Positions 1 through 5,517 of a stretch of DNA of 6,559 nt are shown here, one piece after another (position 1 is the first letter of the stretch; every line of letters begins with the position of its first letter). Source of the stretch: Anaerolineales bacterium (GTDB lineage Bacteria; Chloroflexota; Anaerolineae; Anaerolineales; Villigracilaceae); NCBI GenBank assembly GCA_016789205.1, contig JAEURF010000094.1:1-6559 (forward strand), written 5' to 3'. The notes under the pieces were generated by a model. That model saw only the letters and a list, made by a program, of their open reading frames with translations. It was not told the origin of the DNA and did no database searches. Both the position numbers and the translations under genes were made by a program.

Positions 1-774
1 ATGAGCTTCCCTTTGTTTTGGATGATTTCATCATCATTGAAAACAATTGAAGAGACCAATTCTCCGGGCATTGTCTGGATTCCTGATAACCCAACATTAG
101 AAGCGTATATCAATATTTTCAACAACTCAGATTTTCTGCGTTCGTATTTCAACTCTGTTTTCTATGTCACTTTGGCGATGGCAGGTACATTGATTTCAAT
201 TGCGGCAGTTGCTTATGCCTTTAGTCGTATTGAATGGCCGGGACGAAATGTGATTTTCTTCCTGATGCTTTCGACGATGATGATTCCAGCACAGGCATTA
301 ATCGTCCCGCAATATGTTTTCTTCAATAAATTAGGTTGGATTGGCACATTTAATCCAATTATTATTCCCGGTTATTTCGCGGGTGGCGCGGCGATGATAT
401 TTTTGCTTCGTCAATCTATGGCGCAAATTCCAAAAGAATTAGACGAATCCGCATTTGTGGATGGCGCGAATCACATTCAAATTTGGTGGGAGATTGTATT
501 ACCGTTAGTCAAAGCTCCGCTGGCAACCATTGCTACATTTTTATTTGTCGGCTTGTGGAATAATTTATTAACACCATTGATGTATTTGCAAACAATAGAT
601 TTATACACATTGCCAGTTTATGTTTCCACGCTTTACAACATTAACCAAACTGTGCAACCCTGGCCCACGATTATGACAGCCGCTGTTTTAACAACTGCCC
701 CATTAATTGTTGTATTTTTCATTGCTCAACGATATATTCTTGAAAGTGTTGTTGTTTCAGGATTAAAAGGTTAA
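1..774 (+). CDS. Carbohydrate ABC transporter permease, MalG type (5'-partial)
   Basis: This is the inner-membrane permease subunit of a binding-protein-dependent sugar importer (MalG/UgpE-like, binding-protein-dependent transport inner membrane component). The visible 257 residues begin with PLFWMISSSLK, which in this family is the end of the first membrane helix and the start of the periplasmic loop. Some 20-30 N-terminal residues are therefore missing and the gene begins before base 1; the ATG at base 1 is probably internal. Hydrophobic segments lie at about residues 50-74, 84-106, 117-137, 168-190 and 225-245. The EAA loop that docks on the ATPase is at about 146-173 (ELDESAFVDGAN, then EIVLPL). 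The C-terminus (AQRYILESVVVSGLKG) matches the usual family ending, with the final 'G-x-x-KG' style. The substrate cannot be read from the permease. The downstream GH3 and SIS genes suggest an N-acetylglucosamine-containing saccharide. Family assignment is secure; substrate is inference. Confidence 0.93.
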   Translation: MSFPLFWMISSSLKTIEETNSPGIVWIPDNPTLEAYINIFNNSDFLRSYFNSVFYVTLAMAGTLISIAAVAYAFSRIEWPGRNVIFFLMLSTMMIPAQALIVPQYVFFNKLGWIGTFNPIIIPGYFAGGAAMIFLLRQSMAQIPKELDESAFVDGANHIQIWWEIVLPLVKAPLATIATFLFVGLWNNLLTPLMYLQTIDLYTLPVYVSTLYNINQTVQPWPTIMTAAVLTTAPLIVVFFIAQRYILESVVVSGLKG

Positions 775-781
775 TAATCAA

Positions 782-834
782 CGTCTTGCAGGTTTAATCC
801 AGAAACAAAGTTTTACAAGAAAACCTGCGGGACG
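782..834 (+). repeat. Long intergenic hairpin between permease and GH3 genes
   Basis: Bases 782-795 and 821-834 can pair over 14 positions around a 25-base loop. The core is GCAGGTTT (788-795) with AAACCTGC (821-828), followed by two T-G pairs (786/830, 787/829) and four more Watson-Crick pairs (782-785 with 831-834). The two T-G positions pair as U-G only in plus-strand RNA, in the direction of the operon. No run of T follows the stem, so it does not look like a standard intrinsic terminator. It could be an mRNA-stabilising or attenuating structure between the transporter and enzyme genes, or a copy of a dispersed palindromic repeat. Confidence 0.6.
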
Positions 835-848
835 GTTCTTAAGTATAA

Positions 849-853
849 AAAGG
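849..853 (+). promoter_or_regulatory. Weak ribosome binding site deciding the GTG start of the GH3 gene
   Basis: AAAGG lies five bases before the GTG at 859. The frame stays open upstream to 778, but no better start codon with a Shine-Dalgarno sequence was found there. The first internal ATG (residue 82) would remove conserved strand-loop elements including DQEGG. The protein start 'MKIENLIGQKLL' also agrees with where the family's IGQ-like N-terminal motif normally begins. Confidence 0.55.
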
Positions 854-858
854 TTAAC

Positions 859-2436
859 GTGAAAATAGAAAATTTAATCGGTCAAAAATTATTATTTGCC
901 TTTAAGGGGAAACAAACGCTATCGCCAGAAATTATCACAGCCTTTAAGAAATATCGTCCAAGCGGAATTACTTTATTTCGTCCATTCAATGTTGGCACGT
1001 TGGAAGAATTAAAAAACCTAAATGTGTCTTTACAAACGCTTGCACGCGAACTTGATTTGCCTTTGTTATTAATCGCAACTGACCAAGAAGGCGGTCAACT
1101 CATGGCGGTAGGGGATGGCACACCTTTGCCTGGCAATATGGCGTTAGGCGCGACGCGTTCAAAAGAATTGGCTCGCAAAGCAGGTCAAGTGTTAGGACGT
1201 GAACTTGCCGCGCTTGGCATCAATGTCAATTACGCGCCGTGTGCAGATGTCAATATCAATCCGCAAAACCCAGTGGTCGGGGTGCGTTCTTTTGGTGAAG
1301 ACCCGAAACTAGTTGCTGAGTTATCTTCAGCGATGATTGAAGGGATGCAATCACAAGGCGTGGCGGCGACTGTGAAACATTTTCCCGGTCACGGAGATAC
1401 AGACAGCGATTCACATCATACGCTTGGAACTGTTTCTCATTCCTTAAAAAGACTCCACGCCGTTGAATTGATTCCATTTATTTCTGCCATCAATGCTGAT
1501 GCAAAATTGATGATGACTGCTCATCTCGGAATCACTTCTATTGATGGAGAGAATCCGCCGCCTGCTACATTATCTAAAAATATATTGACCAAACTATTAC
1601 GGGATGAACTTGATTATCAAGGTGTTATTATCACAGATGCAATGGATATGCACGCCATCCGTCAGGGAGGATTTTTAGGTGACGATTCTGTTTTGGCTGT
1701 GCAAGCCGGTGCAGATATTTTGCTCGTGACCACAGACCCACAAGACCAAGCCAGAATTGCAGAAAGTTTATTAAGTGCTGGCAAAAATGGAAAGTTAGAT
1801 ATTGACGATTTAAAACTTTCTTACGAGAGGATTATCAAACTTAAAAAGTGGCTTGCTGAAAAAAATATCAAACCAGAATTAAGCGTAATTCGTTCTGTTG
1901 AACATTTAGCAATTGCAGATGAAATCGCTGAAAAATCTATTACTTTGGTTCGTGATGAAAAAAATCTTTTGCCTCTAAGCCTTGATGAAAATAAAAAGAT
2001 TGCAGTGATTGTCCCCAAACCATTAGATTTAACACCAGCCGATACATCATCTTATGTCACGCCGCAACTTGCAAATTCAATTCGTCATTATCATCACAAT
2101 ACTGATGAGTTCATTGTTTCTTACTCGCCAGAAGAGCAAGAGAGAAATGATTTAATTGAAAAATTGAAAAATTATGATTTGATTGTGATTGGCACAATCA
2201 ATGCTTATGCTGAAAAGAAACAAGCAGATTTGGTTAACCAAATATTGAATCTAAATATCCCCACGATTGTGATTGCTATGCGCCTCCCTTATGACCTTGC
2301 AGTTATCCCACAAGTCTCAACATTTCTCTGCACCTATAGCATTTTAGAACCGTCTATGAAAGCAGTGGCGAAAGCAATCTTTGGTCGAAGCCAGATAACA
2401 GGTCAATTGCCAGTATCCATTCCAAAGTCAGGGTGA
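859..2436 (+). CDS. nagZ: Glycoside hydrolase family 3, beta-N-acetylhexosaminidase (NagZ type, two-domain)
   Basis: This is predicted to hydrolyse terminal beta-linked N-acetylglucosamine from chito-oligosaccharides or muropeptides. No signal peptide is visible, so it should act in the cytoplasm on imported substrate. The TIM-barrel domain spans about residues 1-335. It contains TDQEGG (74-79), PGN (91-93), RSFGEDP (143-149) and the NagZ hallmark KHFPGHGDTDSDSH (173-186). In that hallmark D184-S185-H186 corresponds to the Asp-His general acid/base dyad described for this subfamily. The likely nucleophile is D260 in ITDAMDM (258-264). A second alpha/beta domain (about 345-525, ending GQLPVSIP) makes it the longer, two-domain type seen in Gram-positive NagZ rather than the roughly 340-residue Gram-negative form. 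Translation starts at a GTG. The SIS gene follows 16 bases later, so the two are probably cotranscribed. Beta-glucosidase activity is unlikely given the KHFPGHG..DSH motif. Whether it prefers chitobiose or GlcNAc-anhMurNAc cannot be told from the sequence. Confidence 0.92.
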   Translation: MKIENLIGQKLLFAFKGKQTLSPEIITAFKKYRPSGITLFRPFNVGTLEELKNLNVSLQTLARELDLPLLLIATDQEGGQLMAVGDGTPLPGNMALGATRSKELARKAGQVLGRELAALGINVNYAPCADVNINPQNPVVGVRSFGEDPKLVAELSSAMIEGMQSQGVAATVKHFPGHGDTDSDSHHTLGTVSHSLKRLHAVELIPFISAINADAKLMMTAHLGITSIDGENPPPATLSKNILTKLLRDELDYQGVIITDAMDMHAIRQGGFLGDDSVLAVQAGADILLVTTDPQDQARIAESLLSAGKNGKLDIDDLKLSYERIIKLKKWLAEKNIKPELSVIRSVEHLAIADEIAEKSITLVRDEKNLLPLSLDENKKIAVIVPKPLDLTPADTSSYVTPQLANSIRHYHHNTDEFIVSYSPEEQERNDLIEKLKNYDLIVIGTINAYAEKKQADLVNQILNLNIPTIVIAMRLPYDLAVIPQVSTFLCTYSILEPSMKAVAKAIFGRSQITGQLPVSIPKSG

Positions 2437-2439
2437 GGC

Positions 2440-2443
2440 GGAG
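2440..2443 (+). promoter_or_regulatory. Ribosome binding site of the SIS gene
   Basis: GGAG sits nine bases before the ATG at 2453 and only three bases after the GH3 stop codon (2434-2436). This spacing supports cotranscription and possible translational coupling of the two enzymes. Confidence 0.6.
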
Positions 2444-2452
2444 ATTTTAATC

Positions 2453-3490
2453 ATGTCTCTTTTTTCAGAAATATCTGAACAGCCAGAACGAATCAAAAAT
2501 CTGTTATCAAATCAAAGAAAAAATATTGAACAGATTGCGAAACAAATTCAAAAACGTGAAATTGATTATGTCTTTCTGGCGGCACGTGGCACATCGGATA
2601 ATGCTGGCAGGTATGCAAATTATTTATTGGGAGCGATGAATGGCTTGCCGCTTGCATTAGCAACGCCATCATTATTTACATATTACAAACAACCGCCGAA
2701 ATTAAAAAATGCTTTGGTGATTGGAATATCGCAATCGGGTAAATCGCCAGATATTGTCAGTGTTTTGGAAGAGGGCAAAAAACAAAATTGTTTGACGCTT
2801 GCGATTACAAATGAACCCAATTCGCCCTTAGGGAAAACATCCGATTTTGTTTTTGATATTCAAGCAGGTGATGAAAAAGCAGTGGCGGCGACGAAGACTT
2901 ATACAACGCAATTAATGACGATAGCCATGTTATCTACTGCATTGAGTAAAAACAAAACGCGTTGGCTTGAATTAAATAAAGTTTCGGGTTGGATGAAACA
3001 AGTTTTGAAACAAAATGATTTTATTGAAGAAGCAGTTCAAAGATACAGATATATTGACCAAACGATTGTTTTAGGGCGTGGCTTCAATTACTCAACCGCA
3101 TTTGAATGGGCATTGAAGTTAAAAGAATTGACATACATTATCGCTGAACCATATTCTTCGGCCGATTTTGCTCACGGACCGATTGCAATGGTAGAAAGTG
3201 GTTATCCAGTTTTGGCTGTTGCTCCAAAAGGAAAAGTCTTTGGCTCCATGCTTGACATGTTGAAACGATTGCGTTCAGATATTTCTGCTGAATTGGTTGT
3301 AATTTCAAATGATAAAAAAGCATTATCACTGGCGCAAGTTCCATTGACGATTCCTGATGATGTTCCCGAATGGCTTTCGTCATTGGTGAGCATTTTGCCC
3401 GCTCAATTATTTGCTTATCATCTTACGTTGGCAAAAGGATACAACGCCGAACAACCGCGCAGCATCCGCAAGGTGACGGAAACGAAGTAG
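2453..3490 (+). CDS. Double SIS-domain sugar-phosphate protein, probable glucosamine-6-phosphate deaminase (NagB-II type)
   Basis: This is a 345-residue cytoplasmic protein with two SIS domains, equivalent to the isomerase half of GlmS without its glutaminase domain. It cannot carry out glutamine-dependent amination, and a deaminase/isomerase role in amino-sugar breakdown is more likely. The first SIS domain has ARGTSDNAG (44-52), the phosphate-binding SQSGKSPD (93-100) and AATKTYTTQ (145-153). The second has GRGFNYSTAFEWALKLKEL (208-226) and SADFAHGP (236-243). E225 and H241 align by motif with the catalytic Glu and His of the GlmS isomerase domain. The C-terminus has QPRS (334-337) and K340, matching the GlmS 'QPRNLAK' tail. 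It follows the GH3 gene by 16 bases. From memory, Thermotoga maritima has a comparable group of GH3, ABC transporter and SIS-type NagB genes, which favours glucosamine-6-phosphate as substrate. Alternatives within the family are AgaS-type (galactosamine) or fructosamine deglycases. Fold is near certain; substrate is inferred. Confidence 0.85.
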   Translation: MSLFSEISEQPERIKNLLSNQRKNIEQIAKQIQKREIDYVFLAARGTSDNAGRYANYLLGAMNGLPLALATPSLFTYYKQPPKLKNALVIGISQSGKSPDIVSVLEEGKKQNCLTLAITNEPNSPLGKTSDFVFDIQAGDEKAVAATKTYTTQLMTIAMLSTALSKNKTRWLELNKVSGWMKQVLKQNDFIEEAVQRYRYIDQTIVLGRGFNYSTAFEWALKLKELTYIIAEPYSSADFAHGPIAMVESGYPVLAVAPKGKVFGSMLDMLKRLRSDISAELVVISNDKKALSLAQVPLTIPDDVPEWLSSLVSILPAQLFAYHLTLAKGYNAEQPRSIRKVTETK

Positions 3491-3511
3491 AATATTTTAA
3501 GCCTGCACATC

Positions 3512-3539
3512 TTGTCACTGCATGGATTTATGGAATAAT
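3512..3539 (+). promoter_or_regulatory. Candidate sigma70-type promoter for the ATP-grasp gene
   Basis: TTGTCA (3512-3517, five of six matches to the -35 consensus) is separated by 16 bases from AATAAT (3534-3539, five of six matches to -10). Transcription would begin near 3546, giving a leader of about 100 bases that contains the inverted repeat at 3558-3616 before the ribosome binding site. It suggests the ATP-grasp gene can be expressed apart from the GH3-SIS genes. The call rests on consensus matches only, in AT-rich DNA where chance matches are common. Confidence 0.35.
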
Positions 3540-3557
3540 AGATTCAAGGCAACACCC

Positions 3558-3616
3558 GGAGTGCGTCGCACTTGGCTGGCGAGAAAAATCTTAACCCGTT
3601 TGGTGCGACGCACTCT
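3558..3616. repeat. 13-bp perfect inverted repeat with self-palindromic arms (REP-like)
   Basis: GAGTGCGTCGCAC (3559-3571) and GTGCGACGCACTC (3603-3615) are exact reverse complements separated by 31 bases. One wobble pair can be added at each end. Each arm is itself a near-perfect palindrome around one central base (AGTGCG-T-CGCACT at 3560-3572; GTGCG-A-CGCAC at 3603-3613). The element can therefore form one long hairpin or two small ones. It is much richer in G and C than the flanking DNA. No T-run follows, which argues against a simple terminator. A dispersed REP-like repeat, a regulator binding site or a leader structure are the main readings. Confidence 0.65.
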
Positions 3617-3633
3617 TCGCATTAATTCATTTT

Positions 3634-3638
3634 GGAGG
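3634..3638 (+). promoter_or_regulatory. Ribosome binding site deciding the ATP-grasp start
   Basis: A consensus GGAGG lies eight bases before the ATG at 3647. The reading frame can be extended to a TTG at 3632, but that codon directly abuts the Shine-Dalgarno sequence and would encode it, so ATG 3647 is the start. Confidence 0.85.
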
Positions 3639-3646
3639 CATTACCC

Positions 3647-4618
3647 ATGCGCGTGTGTGTTCTATCCGATGAAGAAATTTCAGATTTTGACCCCTCGCCG
3701 TTTTTGAAAGATTACGAGTGGGAAATGATTACCATGAACGCGCCTATCATGGATAAGATTCGTGAATTAGCTGAAAGTAAAAAATATGACATCTTCTTAA
3801 ATGTTTGTGAAGGCTATGAAATTGAAGATGCAGAAGATGAAGATTGGGGCTATCACGCTGTGGATGTAGTCCAAGCATTAGAAGCCTTGAATTTACCTTT
3901 TACAGGTGCAGACTCAAATTGTTTTGATCCAACCCGCGAAGAAATGCAAGCCAAAGCGGATGAGGCGGGAGTTGGGTTTGCAAAGGGCTATCAGGTCAAA
4001 AGTTTGGAAGAGGCGCAGAACTTAATCAAGAATTTGCGTTTTCCAATTATGGTTAAACATCCAAAAAGTTATGGTAGCACCGGCATGATTAAGGAGTCGC
4101 GTTGTGATTCATTTGAAGCGGCGATGACTCAAGTAGAAAGAGTTTGTTCATTATATGGTGCGGCACGCATGGAAGAATTTATCATCGGCAAAGAATTCAA
4201 TGTGCTGATTGTAGATAACCCCGATGATTTTAGTAAACCGATTGCTTACCCACCGACTGAATTGGTTTTTCCGCCCGGTGAAGAATTTTGGCATACCGTT
4301 GTTAAATGGGATGCTTCGCTTCCTTTCAACTTTCGAGAGGTTACTGACCCTCAACTGATTCCACGTTTACAAGATATTGGCATTCGCATGTTTAAAGCCA
4401 TGGGCATCAGCGGATACGGACGTTGTGACGTACGCATGAATGAAAACGGTGAATTGTTTATTCTTGAAATTAACCCCAACCCTGCGATTATGTTGAAGCC
4501 CGAAGAATTTGGTCCAGCAGATTATATGATTTTGTATGATAAAGATGGTTATAAAGGTTTCTTTGATAGAATTTTCAAAACCGCATTGCTTCGCCAAAAA
4601 ATGCGAGCAGAACATTAA
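3647..4618 (+). CDS. ATP-grasp ligase related to D-alanine-D-alanine ligase, substrate unknown
   Basis: This is a 323-residue cytoplasmic ATP-grasp enzyme, predicted to join a carboxylate to an amine or similar nucleophile through an acyl-phosphate. It has a short N-terminal region (1-90, with VCEG at 53-56 and a Ddl-like PFTGADS at 84-90). The ATP-grasp part follows: MVKHPK (135-140) with the probable ATP-binding K137, the glycine loop YGSTGM (142-147), and EEFIIGKEFNV (176-186). GYGRCDVRM (256-264) carries R259 and D261, and LEINPNP (273-279) carries E274 and N276. These last four match the phosphate- and Mg-binding Arg, Asp, Glu and Asn of Ddl. The N-terminal Glu-containing motif of Ddl is not visible. 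The positions corresponding to Ser150 and Tyr216 of E. coli DdlB appear to be G143 and W221, so D-Ala is doubtful as substrate. An acidic run (EIEDAEDEDW, 58-67) is unusual. The gene may have its own promoter and ends at a strong terminator. Automatic pipelines would probably call it D-Ala-D-Ala ligase; that name would overstate the evidence. Confidence 0.85.
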   Translation: MRVCVLSDEEISDFDPSPFLKDYEWEMITMNAPIMDKIRELAESKKYDIFLNVCEGYEIEDAEDEDWGYHAVDVVQALEALNLPFTGADSNCFDPTREEMQAKADEAGVGFAKGYQVKSLEEAQNLIKNLRFPIMVKHPKSYGSTGMIKESRCDSFEAAMTQVERVCSLYGAARMEEFIIGKEFNVLIVDNPDDFSKPIAYPPTELVFPPGEEFWHTVVKWDASLPFNFREVTDPQLIPRLQDIGIRMFKAMGISGYGRCDVRMNENGELFILEINPNPAIMLKPEEFGPADYMILYDKDGYKGFFDRIFKTALLRQKMRAEH

Positions 4619-4620
4619 AT

Positions 4621-4650
4621 AAAAACAGGACGCGCAAGCGTCCTGTTTTT
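4621..4650. terminator. Strong bidirectional intrinsic terminator
   Basis: AAAAACAGGACGC (4621-4633) and its exact reverse complement (4638-4650) form a perfect 13-bp stem closed by the tetraloop GCAA. The GC-rich core is eight pairs (CAGGACGC), and both strands read out into a T-run (TTTTTATTTTG on plus, TTTTTATTTAATG on minus). It begins two bases after the ATP-grasp stop codon and ends 13 bases from the stop of the convergent secreted-protein gene, so it can serve both. Confidence 0.95.
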
Positions 4651-4663
4651 ATTTTGTTGAAGA

Positions 4664-5413
4664 TTATGGAGCCGAAACAATCAAATTATCAAAATGTACT
4701 TCTGCGGTTGGGTCAGCGGATTCGAATGAAACCGCCGCTAAAGAAAGGTAACCAGAAGTTGCACCGCCAGATGGAATATTGGTTGAGGCAAGTTCTACGC
4801 CATTAACTTCCAACGTCAATTCATTGCCACTACAAGTTGCGCGAATCTTGTTTGTATCTTTTCCTTGATTGATAACATCGGAGTACGTCCAATCTACCAG
4901 CGCAGTTGGAGAGCCAGAATTAAATTCAAGAATGGCATAATATCCATCTCCACTAATCGCAAGCATATAAGAATCCAACGAGGTATCTTCTCGTAAAGAT
5001 AAGCGGCAATAAAGACCCATACCTACATTATTATTGGCAGGACCTGAAATTAACGTTGTATCAAATTCTGCAACCGTATCACTAAATTCAGTGTCGGTTC
5101 TTCCCCAAACCCATAAATTGACGAGGGAGCGAATTGCATAAACACCATCACGGATTTCTATCGAGCCTTCTCCGTCTGAAAAAACCTCCATTTCACCAGT
5201 GTCAGAACTAAAATCATCAGATAACAAAACATTTTGTGGAAGTTCAATCGAAACAGTCGGAACAACCACTGGCGGAATGGTGCTAATTGGTGCAAAGGTT
5301 GGAGGTGGCTGGTCGCCTCCACTGGGTGTTAAATTGCTCATACCGGGGCATGCACAAGCTAAAGCAATAATTGCAGCAAGTGCTAGAAAAACAGAACGAT
5401 TTCTTTTATTCAT
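4664..5413 (-). CDS. Secreted, probably lipid-anchored protein with a LamG-like beta-sandwich domain
   Basis: This is a 249-residue exported protein of unknown function. Residues 1-22 form a signal peptide: basic MNKRNR, a hydrophobic stretch, then ALAC-AC with cysteines at 20 and 22. C20 resembles a lipobox cysteine, although Ala at -3 is not ideal. A Pro/Thr/Ser-rich linker (about 28-57) follows. A beta-rich domain (about 62-249) begins LLSDDFSS and ends VHFDNLIVSAP. This pattern is typical of concanavalin-like/LamG-like or DUF1080-like jelly-roll domains that bind glycans or surfaces. C136 and C194 could form a disulfide. No catalytic residues can be assigned. The start at 5413 has an AAGGAG box five bases upstream. 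A longer frame from a GTG at 5437 is rejected because it lies at or above the predicted transcription start. The gene converges on the ATP-grasp gene and is read in the same direction as the DUF2817 gene behind it. Confidence 0.8.
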   Translation of the reverse strand: MNKRNRSVFLALAAIIALACACPGMSNLTPSGGDQPPPTFAPISTIPPVVVPTVSIELPQNVLLSDDFSSDTGEMEVFSDGEGSIEIRDGVYAIRSLVNLWVWGRTDTEFSDTVAEFDTTLISGPANNNVGMGLYCRLSLREDTSLDSYMLAISGDGYYAILEFNSGSPTALVDWTYSDVINQGKDTNKIRATCSGNELTLEVNGVELASTNIPSGGATSGYLSLAAVSFESADPTAEVHFDNLIVSAP

Positions 5414-5418
5414 TTCTT

Positions 5419-5424
5419 CTCCTT
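5419..5424 (-). promoter_or_regulatory. Ribosome binding site of the secreted-protein gene
   Basis: AAGGAG read on the minus strand lies five bases before the ATG at 5413-5411. It fixes the start of the gene and excludes the in-frame GTG at 5437, which has no comparable site. Confidence 0.85.
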
Positions 5425-5438
5425 GATAATTTTTCACG

Positions 5439-5467
5439 ATTGTAACAAAAAACGCTTAATTTCTAAA
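5439..5467 (-). promoter_or_regulatory. Probable promoter of the secreted-protein gene
   Basis: On the minus strand TTTAGA (5467-5462, four of six matches to -35) is followed after exactly 17 bases by TACAAT (5444-5439, five of six matches to -10). Transcription would start near 5432, about 20 bases before the ATG at 5413. This lies in the 104-base gap behind the DUF2817 gene, so the secreted protein can be transcribed independently of it. Confidence 0.55.
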
Positions 5468-5517
5468 GAACCCCCTCGGTACTATCACTTGTTTGAAAAA
5501 ACTTTTTATTATTTTAT

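Noticed and set aside
844..849. TATAAA as a -10 element for the GH3 gene
   Set aside because: There is no -35-like sequence at the right distance (AAACCT is there), and it would place the transcription start almost on the GTG.
3632..3646. Five-codon N-terminal extension of the ATP-grasp gene from a TTG
   Set aside because: The extension encodes the GGAGG Shine-Dalgarno sequence itself, and the ATG at 3647 is ideally spaced from it.
3370..3707. Overlapping plus-strand open frames across the end of the SIS gene and the intergenic region
   Set aside because: They read out of frame through the SIS gene, the inverted repeat and the ATP-grasp start, and show no recognisable domain.
4151..4615. 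Minus-strand open frames opposite the ATP-grasp gene
   Set aside because: They are antisense shadows of conserved ATP-grasp motifs and their translations resemble no known protein.
5199..5426. 75-codon plus-strand frame opposite the secreted-protein gene
   Set aside because: It is antisense to a well-supported signal peptide and linker, with no independent ribosome binding site or domain.
5414..5437. Eight-codon N-terminal extension of the secreted protein from a GTG
   Set aside because: It lies at or upstream of the predicted transcription start and spoils the normal signal-peptide N-terminus. ATG 5413 has a good ribosome binding site.
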